NCBI RefSeq assembly: GCF_010093535.1
Contig: NW_022985198.1
Coordinates: forward strand, 1-64,000
DNA length: 64,000 bases
Direction of reading: 5' to 3'
Source: Lindgomyces ingoldianus
Taxonomy: Eukaryota; Ascomycota; Dothideomycetes; Pleosporales; Lindgomycetaceae
Shown: in pieces, positions 10,852-23,541 of the stretch
Layout: every line of letters starts with the position of its first letter
Position numbering within the stretch: position 1 is the first letter of the stretch
Program-made: the position numbers and the translations under genes
Notes under the pieces: generated by a model
Seen by the model: the letters and a program-made list of their open reading frames with translations, nothing else
What the model was told of the DNA's origin: nothing
The model's database searches: none

Positions 10852-13800
10852 ACAGGAAGGGTGGACGAAGTGTGAAGAACGAGACAACTGCCGGTTCCAC
10901 TATTTCCAATGGAAGGCAGCAAGGAAGGAAGACCATCTGACGTCACACCACTTGGTTGAAGATTATGAGTGCGAAGCAGCCGACTGCTGCGATCGGGAAC
11001 ACCAAATCTACAAAGAAGGGAAGGACGAGTTTGACGACGACCTATGGGACATTGACCTATACCCCCTTCCGGATGAAGAAGTCCTCTATAACATATCAGC
11101 TCTAGTCGCAGTAGGACAAGGGGCTGGGCACAGCCTAACCACCGCCTTTACGTACAAAGGACGATCAGGGCTAGCCCTCGTAGATAGCGGATGCACCTTC
11201 ACCGCAATAGACAAAGACTGGGTGGAACAACAAGACATTCTGTTCTGAATCAAGACAGACCTCTTTAAGGTAACCCTAGCCGACGCATCCTCAATCGAGT
11301 ACGGCAAAGGATGGATTAACCTGGAAACATATGAGGAAGACCTCAAAACCCCAAATACCAGAGATTGGAGGTCTATGAACATACTACCACTAGGAGGCAA
11401 GTACGACGCAATCCTAGGCTACGACTGGCTCAGAACACACAACCCTGCCATCAATTGGAGAACGATGACGATAGAAAGCCCAGAAGACCATGCGCGCATA
11501 ACCTGGTCGGCATGCCACAACGATAGATGTTTAGTCCATGAACAAGCAAAACAGGGTAGCAGTTACTACCCTAAGAAAAGAAAACCTAAGAAGTTTCCTT
11601 GCTAAGAGCTAGAAGCTTAGGCTATTAGGATGATGAAGGAAGAACTTGAAGAAGTCCCCTACAAAGAAATGGAGGCTGACAGCGATGTAGAATGGATCAG
11701 GATTTTCAGGATACAGGACAAAGGCGGCATCCCCGCCGAATACAAGGATTATAAGGATATGTTTAAAACACCAGAAGATCCAGGAGAACTACCGCCACAC
11801 CAACCTTAGGACCATGCTATCAACCTAGTAAAGGACCACAACCTAAAGACCCACAGACTTCGCCCCCTAACAAGGACACAAAAGGAAGCCTTACAGGAGT
11901 ACGTTAACTAAATGCTGGCACAAGGCCACATCTAGGAAAGCCACAGCCTAGTTGCCTCAGCTGTAGTCTTTACAAAAAAGAAAGGGGGAAAGATCTGTGT
12001 ATGCTAGGACTATAGAACCCTGAACAACAACACAATCTAAGACTAATTTCCCCTGCTAATTATACAAGACATTATAAATTAATTAAAAGGAACCTAGTAC
12101 TTTACAACGTTTAATGTACAGGATAGATTTAACAAAATAAGGATAAGGGAAGGAGACAAGTGGCTCACAGTGTTTAGAACCCTATAGGGACTCTACAAAT
12201 TATTAGTGATGCTGTTTAGCTTAACAAATGCCCTGGCAACGTTCCAGCAAATCATCAGCACAGCTCTCAACCTATACCTCAATGTCTTCACCCTGGTATA
12301 CCTAGATGACGTCCTCATCTACTTAAAAGATACCCTGGAAGACCACGTACAGAAGGTACAAAAAGTCCTAGAGCAGCTAAGAAAGTACAGACTTTATCTA
12401 CAGCTCTCTAAATGCAAATTCTACGTTACTAAAATAGAATATCTAGGATTTATAATTAACAGAGAAGAAATAAAAATTAACCTAGCTAAAGTACAGAAAG
12501 TACTTAAATAGCTAGAACCTATAACAGTTAAGGAAGTTAAAGGATTCCTTAGACTATTAGGATACGTTAGACAAATAATTAAGGACTACTTAAAGATTAC
12601 TATACCTCTAACTAACGCTACTACTAAGGAGCAGGCAATAGCAAAATTTGTCTAGACCCTATAAATAAACAAGGCATTTGTAGCGCTAAAGCAGGCTATA
12701 ACAGCAAAACTAGTGCTAAGAATGTATAACCCACAGTTAGATACTAAAATGCACACAGACGCATTCCTAGGAGCTAGCAGAGCCGCATTTTACTAAAAAC
12801 AAGAAGACAAGAAGTGGCACCTAGTAGCATACTACTCAGCTAAGTTCTTAGGACCTGAAGCTGGCTACAGCATACCTAATAAAGAACTAAAGACTATACT
12901 AAACGCAGTAAAGGTATAGGCTATAGAACTACATAGGATAGCAAAACCCTTCTACATTATAACAGACTATGTAAACTTAGTTACGTTTCTAACTGTAAAG
13001 AAACTTTTGCTAATGCACGTAAGATAGGCTATAGAACTTGCGCAATTTAACTATGTTATTAAGCACATTCTAGGAGCACAAAACTAGCAGGCTAACGCTC
13101 TTAGCTACAGACTAGATTACTTTAACAAAGAAAAGGAAAGAACTAAGAAGTTTACTCTTTTTAAGAAAACTAATAAAGGATAGATCTATAATAGGCCTTA
13201 ACCTATAGAAGAACTCTGCATGCTCATAGCTATTAAGCAAGGATAGAAGAACCTAATCTAAGAATACTACAAATCTCTAATGTTTAGACATCTAGGAATA
13301 GGCACCCTCTAGAAGAAACTAAGGGCTGCTATACTATAAAGAATACTAAAGATAAAACAACTATGCACTAAGGTGCTTAGAGAATGCAATATCTGCAATA
13401 AGAATAACCTGCAAAGGCATAAGACTTATAGACACCTTTAACTAATTAAAGCACTAAAGTTACTATAGATAATAATTACAATAGACTTTATTACAGGACT
13501 GCCTCTGTCTAAGAAACTAGGCACAGAAAGAATGTGCAATATAATTATAGTAGCCCTTAACAAAACTACTAAATATTTGTACACCTAGCTATTAGAAAAA
13601 ATAATAACAGCTAAGGAATTTATCTATAAATTAGAATAAAATGTAATATTAGTACACAGGTGCCCTAAGATTATTATATCTAACTAAGACAAACTGTTTA
13701 CTAGCAGATTCTAGAAAGCAGCTATGCGGCATCTTAGTATAACACATAAGCTGTCTACAGCATACTATCTGTAGACAGACAGCTAGATAGAAAGAGTAAA

Positions 13801-14530
13801 CGCTAAAGTAGAAAAGTATCTTAGAAAGTACATCTCCCACACCTAGTGTAATTAGGCAGAATAGCTTCTAATAGCATAGCTAGCTATTAACAACGTAGAA
13901 TTAGCTATAATAAAAGAAACACTATATAAAGCCAATTTTAGGTACAACCCCTACTTTGTGCTATAAAGAAATTAACCTACAGACCTGCAAGAATTAATAG
14001 ACTAGTTATTAAGCCTATAAAGCATACATAAAAAATTAGCACCAGAAGCTAAATCTAGCAGAGAAACAATAAAAAGGTATGCAAACAAATTACAACAACT
14101 AGAACTAAGAATCTACCTAAGAGACTACATATATCTTAATACTAAGAACCTAAAAATATCTAGACCCTTAAGGAAGCTAGCAGAAAAAAGAATAAGACTA
14201 TATAAAGTCTTGTAAGCTTAACAAGATAATTACAAACTTAAGCTTCCCCTATAAATAAAGATACACCTGTAGTTCTACATTTCTAGATTAGAAAAAGCAC
14301 CTAAAGAGATTCCCTTATCTACACAAAGATAAAAGGATAAAGAAATAGAATATAAAGTTAAACACATTATTAGTAATTAAAAAAACAAAAAAGAGTTCTT
14401 AGTAAAATAAAAAAAGTAGCTTACTAGTAAAAACACATAGAAACTAGCTAAGAATTTGCAGAACGCGCAGCTGTTAGTACAAAGGTACCTTTAGACTTGC
14501 CTAAAAGAAACTAGCTAGGCAACAAGGCAC
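10772..14530 (+). pseudogene. Gypsy pol: protease, RT, RNase H, integrase, chromodomain
   Basis: Lies in the +1 frame relative to gag and overlaps its last 80 bases, so frameshifted translation is implied. The protease active site DSG has its Asp at 11,183-11,185, and an ILGYDWL word follows near 11,415. A TGA at 11,246 and a TAA after 11,602 break the frame. RT has an intact YLDD at 12,299-12,310. RNase H begins with a TDA word near 12,755. The integrase has a zinc-binding HHCC part around 13,280-13,420 and a catalytic core about 13,470-13,900. A chromodomain-like C-terminus lies near 14,340-14,500; in chromoviruses this targets insertion to heterochromatin. Stops multiply toward the 3' end. 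Confidence 0.85.
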
Positions 14531-15234
14531 CTATATTAAAAGGAACAGCTATGTTATTACTAGATAGCAGCAGCCTTTAGAGACAAGTTCTAGCTAACAA
14601 AGGTTGTAGTAGAGAACAACTCTCTACTTTAGCTTCTAGAGCTTCTATTTTGTCTAAAGAGAAGAGGTCCCTTTTTAAGTATTTTACGCGCTAAACCTTT
14701 AGTAGATCTATTAATTTTTAGATATAATCTTATTTAGAACGCTTTTTATCTCTTACCTCTAGAGTTTCTTAGCTCTAATGTAACATTTTTTCTTATAAAT
14801 AGAGTTGCTTTTAATTTTAAATTAGTTGTTTATCTAATAACACGCAGTCCTAGGCCTAGAAGGCTTTAGTAGACTAAAGGAGCTCTTCTCTCTCTCTCTT
14901 TAAGCGCTTCTATGCAGCATTAGATATAAAGGTGTTGCATTTATTATTCTTTTTTACACACTTAACACACTTGTCTAATAATAAAGTTAACACATAAGAC
15001 AACCTTAATAATTAGTAAGTGCTATAGAGTTTTATCTTTGTCTAGTAAAGAAGATTAAAGCGCAAAGCAGTATAAGGATAATAAGATAAGTAAAACTAAC
15101 AAGCTATTTAGCTTAAGAAAGATAAATGTTAAGAACACCTTCTAGTAAGTAGGCGCTTACTTTATAAATAAACCTTTACTAACACAGTTGTGTAAGCAGA
15201 GCGGCAAGGACGCTACTAGGGAGAAGGGGCAGCG

Positions 15235-15848
15235 TGTTATAGTCTACAGTTAGACTAGCGTAACTCCACCAGCAGTGCTCCACAAACTAGCTAGATTGGG
15301 ACAGGGCTCGCTTATAGACTAGTTAGACGACACAGAGGCAGCACAGCTGCCTGCAGTAATAAAGGAATGTGTTGTCTAATAAGAAAGTAAAACGCAAGTC
15401 TAAGAAAGTCTTAGCAAGTTTAGCAAGTTTAAATAAGTTAGCAGTACAGCTAGTATAGCTAAACTTAGAGAACTTGCCTAAACTTGCCTTAGCACTCCCT
15501 GCATATGTATATAGTTCCTGCATTAAATAACTTTTAAAAGGTGTGTTTAACATTTAGTTTATTCTCTATATAGACTAAGTAGCATTAAGCTTTCTAAAGA
15601 GCTATAATACTATTTATATATCTTACACTATATATACCTCTTATCCTGTCTAACAGGACTGTTTAACCTAGCCTCCCTACTGCTGCATTAAGGGCAAACT
15701 ACAATCTAGTTACTCTACTCCCCTCTAATAGCCTATTAGCCTGTACGTAGGACTGTACACCCTACCGGTTGGCCCCTATCATCCGCCCTACTTCCCCTGT
15801 AGGAATATCACAAGACCCGAGTGCTTCTAGGAAGCAAGGATTGTAACA
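15235..15848 (+). repeat. 3' LTR of the nested Gypsy element, RIPped
   Basis: 614 bp, the same length as the 5' LTR, but with many C-to-T and G-to-A changes, for example ...GGTCTACGGTTGG in the 5' copy against AGTCTACAGTTAG here. The last 130 bp are again nearly identical to the 5' LTR. Confidence 0.95.
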
Positions 15849-15853
15849 TAAAT

Positions 15854-18800
15854 AATAAGTAACTATAAGACTTTGCTATATTAGCTATTTAAAAACTTTA
15901 TGCATAAAGGAATAAAAAAGAGAGGATTATTACAACACTAGCTAGACACGCTTACTAGGCTAAATTTACGCTAACTGCATGTAGAGACAGGAGGTGGCCC
16001 TTCTAGAGTATGCTCTAGATATAGAAAGACATTAAGGCTAAACAGCTGCTAGTACAGTTGCTAGACCTTACAGCAGCAACGCTACAACTACCTAGTTAAA
16101 CAGTCCTAGTAGTGTTAGTCTATGTTAAGATAAGAGATAAGTAAGCACTAAAAAAGATAATAAATTACATCTAAACTCTAATCTAAACTACACACAACTA
16201 AACTAAGACGCAGGTAGATGTAGTCTTAGCAGGTAATTTTAACTAACATAACTAATTATAAGAAGAAGAAAATGTGTTAAACACTTACTAAAGTAAAGTA
16301 GACTCTATTATACACCTTATAGTAGACTATTTACTCTATAGCCTACTTTCTAAGGGCATAAAAACATAGCAGTAAGAAATAAGTAAGAGCACTATTAATT
16401 TAATGTTAACTTTAGATAACTTAGTAGCTACAGCACTATGCTGTAAAGTCTATAAAACAGAACATAGGTTAGATTATAAAGTAATTAAAACAACCTTTAA
16501 TGTAGACACTTTAGAATAGTAAGTAAAAGTAAGACTATTATTTAAAAATGCACTATAAAAAGTAATATAAATAAGAGTTAAGAAGACGCTTAAAGCTAAA
16601 CTAATAAAAGGCAGTGTACAGTAATAGATAGATAGGCTAATAGAAGCAGTAATAGAGGTAGTCTATAAGCTAACCCTAAGAGCTAGGCCCTTACTATATG
16701 CAAAAAGATAGTAGACTGCAGACCTTACACAGTTACAAAGAGTATATACACACTAAAGAAATAAAGCAAAAGCAGAATAGTAAGTAAAAAGAATAAGTAT
16801 AAAGATAGAATAATAAGTAAAGGCAGCAGTAAAGAAATTTCACAACGCAACATAGCAGCAGCGCAGAACCTACTAAGAGGACTTTTTAGTAGATAATGCT
16901 AATATTTAGAAAGCTACAAGATACCTTAAGCTAGATAGTGCTGTAATGTTTAATAAAATACCCCCTCTAAAAAAAACTAATAGATTAAGCATAGAAGAAA
17001 ATCTAGAGATAGTAGATAAGTTACTATAGTTATTCTTTTTACTACTTCTAGACACTATTAAGAATAAGGGCAAACACTAGCAATATAGCCTAGTTAGAAT
17101 GCCTAACCTAACTATAGATAAAATAAAATGCTGTCTATTTACAGCTAAGCTATAGAAAGCACTAGGCAATAATAGGCTCTTAGTTATAGTATAAAGGCAG
17201 CTATAGCTAGTTGTAAAAGAGAGGATCCTACTTTTATTTTAAACATTACTAAAGAAGAGGGTTATTCTAGCACAGTAGAGAAACGCTTAGATTATCCTGC
17301 TTAAAAAGCTAAAAAAAAGCAACTATAAAGTAGTAAAGTTATAAAGACTTATTTCTTTACTATTAACTCTTAGCAAGATCTTTAAAGCTGTTGTAGTAAA
17401 AAAAATCTTATATATAATAAAAACATATAGGTTACTTTTTATAAACTACTTTAGTAGAAGAAAATAGTAATTAGTAAAATAAGCGCTATTAATGTTATAA
17501 AAACACATCTATAATGCATAAAGATCTAGAAGAGTGCTAAGTCTAGTAAGCTTTAACATAAAAGAGGCATATAATAGAGTATGCAAAGACAGGCTAACCT
17601 AGAGGCTCTGTGCTAGAGGGATACTACTAGGCCTAGTACAATAGATAAACGCCTTTTGCTCTAATTATATAGCAACTATTACAGTTAACAGCTACACGTC
17701 TAAGAAGAAACCACTGCCCTAGGCAGAGCTTCTATAAGAATTCTTTCTTTCTCTAATTCTGTTTCTCTTCTTTAACGCTAATTTAGTCTAACACTAGATT
17801 AATGCTTATAGCAGTTTATTTACCTTTATAAATAACTATAATACTTAAGTAATAAAACTCTTAGCTAAAAAAAATTACATAAAACTCTAAAACATTATTA
17901 AAAAAGTAATAAAGTAAAAAAAAAAAAGTAAAGCAACTTTTAAAAAAAATATAACTACTTTAATACACTTTATAAAAAATAAAGGTAAAACAAGTGTAAA
18001 ACTAGTAAGTGTTAAAAAATAGCTAGTTAAACTAATAACAAAAGCTAAAATCCTAGGCGTTATTATAGATGTAAGGCTAAGATATAAGCAGCACATAGTA
18101 AAGGCAGCAGTAAGGGGCCTAAAGGCAGCCCTAGCGCTAAGGCGGTTACAGATAGTCTTCTCTGCTACAGCCTAGCAGCTTTTTAAGTTAACAGTAGCAC
18201 TAGTAGTAGACTATGCATTAAGTGTATAGATGCACGCGTGCAGCATAATTTTAATAAGAGTAATAAATAGAATATAAAAAATAAAAGCTTAAGCTGTTAC
18301 AGGCTGCTTTTAGACAGTTACTGTAGCTGTAGCAGAGGCAGAAGTAAGTCTACAGACAGTGCATAAACGCTACATAGTAAGAGCTATTAAGATGTAGATT
18401 AATGTCTACACACTGCTAAAAATAAACTCTATGTTAAAATTCTATATTATAGGCTTTTAATAGTTTTAATTACTGCTATAGAAAATTATAGAATAGCTAA
18501 AAAAGCTTAATACTAACTAGATAAAAATAATTAATCTACATAGTATACAGCTATAAAACTATTACATTTTAGTAATAATTAAACTAGACTAAGTAAAGGC
18601 TATAACACTAGCTAACTAGGGTAATAGTATTAGAATTATAATAAGCGCATCTGTCTAGCTTAGTATAGTAGGGATAGAAGGGGCAATAGACAACATGTAA
18701 AGAGGAGCGCCTGCTTAAGCTACTACTTTATCCTTTACCTTAGAACCTAGGACAGAGCAAAACCCCTACACAGCAGAGCTAGCAGCAATGGTGGCAGCGC

Positions 18801-19820
18801 TAACCTCCCTTCTAACATGCTAGACAGTAGACTAGGTTATTATTCTTACTAGCAGCTAAGCAGCTATACAGGTAATACGCTAACTATAAGATTAGTCTAG
18901 CTAAGCTAGCATTAAACAGATCTACAACACAACTTAGGCACTAAAAAAAAGGTAGTGCTTTGTACATATAGTATAGTGCCTAGCAGGAAGCAATAATTTA
19001 GTAAAGAAGGCTAAGAAAGCAGTAAGAAAAGCTATAGTAGACAGCAGTGTGCTAACTAGACTCTTTTACTAAGCAAGGTTAACAGTAACTAGGACTATAG
19101 TAAGAAACTAAGAACAGAGAAAAGACTTACTAATAAAAGTAAAGAGATACTTGCGCAAGATAGATATAGCTTTACTAAAGAAATATACTAAGAAGCTCTA
19201 TAACACTTTAACCTAGCAAGAAGTAAAGATACTAGCATAATTATAAACTAAAATAACATAGCTAAATACATACCTGTACTAAATAGAAGCTGTAGACTTA
19301 AACATGTGCATATATAGTTAAGTAAAAGAAACTATTTAGCACTTTTTTTTCTAATGCTAAAGATAGGACACACTTTAAATATAAATGCTTTAGCAAATAG
19401 AGACTAGAAAAGGAAACCTCCCCTTCTTTCTAAAAGAAAAGGCACTAGTAGACTTAGCAGAATAGTTGCTAGACATTAACATAGTAAAAATAATAGTTAG
19501 GTACGCAATAGCAACAAGCTGCCTAGAGCAAAAAAAAAGATAGAAACCTAGAACTATAGAGATAATAGTAGAAAAAAGACGCTTAATACTAACCCTATAT
19601 AACAGCAGGCTTTACTTTACTTACTAACAAAAAGACTTTAAACACTTAAAGAAGAGACTTTAAAAACACTTACTATAAATTATAATTAGAGGGATATGTA
19701 ACAACTACGCTAGATAGCAGAGCAGAAGGCATGTAAGGGCTACAAGGAGTTAAGCTATCACTAAGGAAGCGCTTAGGTAATAACGTACTAGTGCCCTCTA
19801 GGCTAGAGCCGGGCGTAATA
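15854..19820 (+). pseudogene. LINE ORF2 (endonuclease - reverse transcriptase - RNase H), degraded
   Basis: Resumes immediately after the Gypsy target duplication. The first 600 bp read as an APE-type endonuclease remnant. A reverse transcriptase follows (about 16,900-18,300), with the FVDD-type catalytic box near 17,825-17,842 decayed to two Asn by RIP. An RNase H region near 18,760-19,050 keeps the alternating pattern ending in an AELAA word. Downstream is a C-terminal Cys/His-rich part near 19,310-19,400. The protein would nick target DNA and prime reverse transcription there. It carries dozens of stops. Confidence 0.75.
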
Positions 19821-20003
19821 AAGACATCATCATCATCATCTGCTTGTGCGCGATAGCTTGTATCTAAACTGTAACGCTGCTACTGTGTACAGACATCTAA
19901 AGTATTTTATTTCTTATATGTTAAATTTACATTTACTTAGATATAGGTGTAGTCTGTACTTTTAAAGTCTTTTAAGTACTAGCTTAACTTCCTAGATGTA
20001 GTC

Positions 20004-20558
20004 TGTAAGGACAGAGCTCTGTACCACTACGCTAATACAACTAAAAAGGTGCGAATAATTAACTAACAGTTAATTATTGCGTACAGAATAGTATATATAC
20101 CTGTCGCACGTAAGCACCATCTCAGCCTTACATTATCCCCCTTCTTAGCAGACGCATGTCCCAGGCGTCACATGACCTACCCGCAGCTCAGAGGCGCCTA
20201 TGCGCATGTCTCAGTTACCGGCCAGAGGCTGACCACCTGCGGCCCAGAGGCGCGGGATAAATAACGACGCTTAGTGGCCCACGCCAGCTAAGCCATATAC
20301 ACTAGACCTTCCAGCAGCAACAACGTGGCGCTAGAAGAGGCCGCCTCACGTTTCAGTCTAAAAACTAGCTTAAAGCTGACTAAGGTGGGGATCAAACACT
20401 AACTGTACCCCGCTGTTAGTTAATTATTATGTAAGGACAGAGCTCTGTACCACTACGCTAATACAACTAAAAAGGTGTAAATAATTAACCAACAGTTAAT
20501 TATTGCGTACAGAATAGTATATATACCTGTCGCACGTAAGCACCATCTCAGCCTTACA
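20004..20558 (+). mobile_element. TRIM 1: miniature LTR retrotransposon with 129-bp LTRs
   Basis: Complete and unmutated. LTRs at 20,004-20,132 and 20,430-20,558 are both 129 bp with only a few differences and start TGTAAGG and end CCTTACA. Target duplication TAGTC is at 19,999-20,003 and 20,559-20,563. The internal 297 bp (20,133-20,429) are GC-rich and non-coding, with a TGGCGCTAGAAG word near 20,325 that resembles a primer-binding site though it lies far from the 5' LTR. The element interrupts the RT of the Gypsy fragment exactly: removing it and one TAGTC restores the reading frame. It must be mobilised in trans. Confidence 0.92.
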
Positions 20559-21213
20559 TAGTCTAGCTTATCTTTCTTAGTATAGATTAGTATATTATCT
20601 AAGTATACTAGTATAAAGATCTCTAGGTACTTGTTAAGTGCTATGTTTATAACTTACTAGAATATTGCTAGAGCATTAGTTAATCTAAAGCGTATAACTA
20701 TTATTTTATATAGTCTCTATAGTGTTTTAAAGGCTGTAAGTAGTTTATATTCTACTTTTATCTAAATTTTATTAAAGCTATCTTGTATATTAAACTTAGT
20801 AAAGTGCTTAGTTTTTTAGAGTTAATCTATTATATTCTAGATTATAAAAAAAAGTCTTAGTTTTTAATTATATTATTATTTATGTCTTTAAAGTCTTAAC
20901 AGACTCTTAGTTTTCTATTTTTCTTTAGCGTAAATACTAGAGTAGTTGTATAGTTAGCTTTACTAGCTTATATATGTTTTTTTAACAACATTGTTTTAAC
21001 ACACAGTTTTAAGGCTTCTTTTTAGGTTCTTATTAGAGCTTTTACTTTATAAGTTTTTAAATGTAATTCTGTTTTTAAGTTTATTACATAGTTCTAGAGT
21101 TAATGTAGGGGAAGTTCTTCTAGATCTTCTAGTGTCTTAAACATGTCCTTATATTCTTAGTATTTAACAGAAAGTTCTCTAGTTTCTAGAGTAAAGCAGA
21201 TTATTTTTATTTA

Positions 21214-22312
21214 ACGTACTTTACAATCAAGTTGCTTCTACACCTAAGTTGCTTACTTTTACTAAGACCCTACTAAACTACTTTTTTTATACTAATGTAT
21301 TTTTAATAACACTACTTAAACATGCTAAAAATGTTAAATATAGCTTACACTCTAAGCTTTTAAATAAAACATAAAACTTTTAAAAAAACATGCTGCAGCT
21401 ATATATAAAGTCCTTTAAAAAATAATAAATAACTATAGCACTAGACAACCTTTATAAGCTAATTCTATTACTAACTTATAAAGGCTAGGTAATAATAAAA
21501 AGTAAGTAATTATTAAGACTATACTTAAGCTATATACGTAGGAATTTTTCTTTTAAATAGCATTTATAGCTAATATAGCTAATTCTTTATGTGCTAAGTG
21601 TAATCTAGGCTATGTTAGTGTAAACTAGCTTAGTATGTTTAAAAAGTGTTATCTAGAGCTTAAGGTAACATTTAAGTGTAGTATAGTAATAAAAAAGCTT
21701 TTTATAAAAGTTCTAGAGTAATTTAAAGCAGGTTTAGCCTTATATAGAATATTAAAGCTAAGTATAGCATTTAGAATAATAACATGTATAACTTTAGTAA
21801 GATAGGCTTTATTATAAGTTAAATATTTATTAACTATACTTATACTTAAAACTTTACTTTAAGCTTTAAATAACACTTTATAAACATACTAGGCTATTTT
21901 ATGCTAATATAGCCTAGATTACACTTAGCGCGCAAAAAATTAGCTATATTAGCTATAAATACTATTTAAGAGGAAAATCCTTACGTATATAGCTTAAGTA
22001 TAGTCTTAATAATTACCTACTTTTTATTATTACCTAGCCTTTGTAAGTTAGCTATAGAATTAGCTTATAAAGGTTATCTAGCGCTATAGTTATTTATTAT
22101 TTTTTAAGAGACTTTATACATAGCTATAGCATGTTTCTTTAAAAGTTTTATGTTTTATTTAAAAGCTTAGAGTGTAAGCTATATCTAACATTTTTTTTTA
22201 GCATGTCTAAGTAGTATTGTTAGGAATGCATTAGTGTAAAAAAAGTAGTTTAGTAGAGTCTTAGCAAAAGTAAGCAGCTTAGGTGTGTAAGCAACTTGCC
22301 TGTAAAGTACGT
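21214..22312 (+). mobile_element. Foldback pogo derivative, copy 1
   Basis: 1,099 bp flanked by TA (21,212-21,213 and 22,313-22,314), the target of Tc1/mariner/pogo elements. The ends are ACGTACTTTAC... and its inverse. The inverted match continues for about 480 bp into the element from each side, leaving a central spacer of roughly 140 bp. The left arm plus spacer, read on the plus strand, is the start of a Fot1/pogo-like transposase up to the region of the first catalytic Asp. The right arm is an inverted duplicate of the 5' end. It is RIPped. Copies 2 and 3 are at 41,611-42,293 and 60,321-61,417. Confidence 0.85.
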
Positions 22313-23541
22313 TATTATAGTCTAGGACTTTTTTCTTAACATATTTTATAAAGCCTACATTTTCTAGGTTAGATTATAGTAATTTGTTTTCCTACCTAAA
22401 CTATTAGTGTTCTAGGATTACATAATTACTATGTACGTAGTCTTTGTTTTCTATTCTAGTGTAGAATAGTAGTTAGTTACGTTATTAGTAGTCTCTTTAT
22501 TAAAAGTAGTAAAAGGCGTATTCTTATCTATGTTTACATTCTGTCTAGGGTGTTTATTTATGTAATAGGGATACCTTACAGTAGGTGCAGTCTAGGTTTT
22601 TGTAGGTAGTTGCCTATTCTTCTATAGCATTAGTTAAACTGCCTTAGAAAGTACTTCTAATTAGCTACTACCTAGCTTAATGCTTAGTAGTCTAGTAGCT
22701 GCAGCAATACTTATTAGTACATAGATACTAGGTTGCTACGCATTCTATGTTATTAGTTTCTACTGCTATTAGTTATTATTATGTCTATTTTAGGTATTCT
22801 TAAGTTCTTATTATTTATAAAGAATATTCTTTATATTAGTAATTTCTTTCTAAGTAACATTTACTTTTATAGAAGATGCATTTATTTTTATTATTTTACA
22901 AAATCTGCTGCTTTCTAGGAATTGCTATAGCTAGTAGTAGAGTATTTACTTATTTCTAGCTTAGTTGTAGAACCTTAAATTAGTTAAATATACATTTAAA
23001 TATTTAGTCTTAGTGTACTATATTTTAAAAAAACTTTTATTATTTTTTTATTAATAGGTTATACTAGACTCTAGCTATTATAGAAATAACAGTATATATT
23101 TCTATGTTATTTCCTGCTATTGCTTAGAAGTAAGAGACGCTATAGTTTCTTAGATTATGTTCCTCTAAGCATATCTAACAGGTTCTTTATAGAAATCTCT
23201 ATGCTAGCGTCTTAAGCTAGAGTCTTATATATTTAGTTATTAAAAAAGAACTTTTTTTTAACATGCTTTTATTGTATTCTATAGTTTAGGCTGTTATTTT
23301 GTATCCTTTATAGACTGCAGCTTATGTTAAAGCTTAGTATAGCTTTTAGCTATTACAGACCTCTACTTTCTAATACTTCTATAGGCATTATTTTAATTTG
23401 TAATTTCCTCTGCATCTTTAGCAAAGTCTATAGTTAAGTTAGTTCTTAATGTCTTTTAAAGTCAAGACTATTTCTATATCACAGCCCGCGAACAAGAGAG
23501 ATCTAGAGCTATCTGAACTGTCTCGCAGATGAAGCATCAAG

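Larger units (their letters stand above)
8090..15848 (+). mobile_element. Ty3/Gypsy chromovirus, full length, nested in the LINE
   Basis: A 7,759-bp element bounded by 614-bp LTRs beginning TG and ending CA. Its 5-bp target duplication, TAAAT, is at 8,085-8,089 and 15,849-15,853. The order is gag, protease, RT, RNase H, integrase, chromodomain, as in Ty3/Gypsy chromoviruses. A purine tract at about 15,218-15,230 precedes the 3' LTR. Mutation is strongly uneven: the 5' LTR, gag and protease (8,090 to about 11,600) are almost clean, pol decays from about 11,600 onward, and the 3' LTR is RIPped. A related element lies at 37,285-44,712. Confidence 0.95.
6511..19840 (+). mobile_element. Tad-like non-LTR retrotransposon (LINE), RIP-degraded, interrupted by Gypsy
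   Basis: The element is flanked by a 13-14 bp target duplication, TGCTTGTGCGCGA, at 6,498-6,510 and 19,841-19,853. It ends in a short (ATC)n tail (about 19,825-19,840), as LINEs do instead of poly-A. Without the Gypsy element at 8,090-15,848 it is about 5.6 kb. The first 300 bp are GC-rich and lightly mutated; the rest is strongly RIPped. ORF1 carries zinc knuckles and ORF2 carries endonuclease, reverse transcriptase and RNase H, the order of fungal Tad-clade elements. It cannot be active now. Confidence 0.88.
6273..19895 (-). mobile_element. Copia-family LTR, split by a LINE insertion
   Basis: Two pieces, 6,273-6,510 and 19,854-19,895, join to a 280-bp LTR that matches the LTRs at 53,620-53,899 and 59,982-60,261 in length and sequence. 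On the minus strand it starts TGTC and ends AACA. The 45 bp to its left (6,228-6,272) match the 45 bp left of the 59,982 copy. It is therefore the 5' LTR, plus the first internal bases, of a minus-strand element whose remainder is missing. The LINE inserted within it and duplicated TGCTTGTGCGCGA. On its right the sequence continues as a degraded Gypsy element. The bases on the two sides show no matching 5-bp target duplication, in line with truncation. Confidence 0.85.
19896..23536 (-). mobile_element. Truncated, RIP-degraded Gypsy element carrying insertions
   Basis: On the minus strand a Ty3/Gypsy RT is readable across 20,559-20,830, with the YxDD box decayed to YLDN. It continues across the TRIM insertion into 19,896-20,003. 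Farther right, beyond the foldback insertion, a zinc-knuckle remnant lies at about 22,530-22,620 in the gag position. No LTRs were found for it. It is cut at 19,895 by the Copia-family LTR and at about 23,480 gives way to unmutated DNA. Confidence 0.75.
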
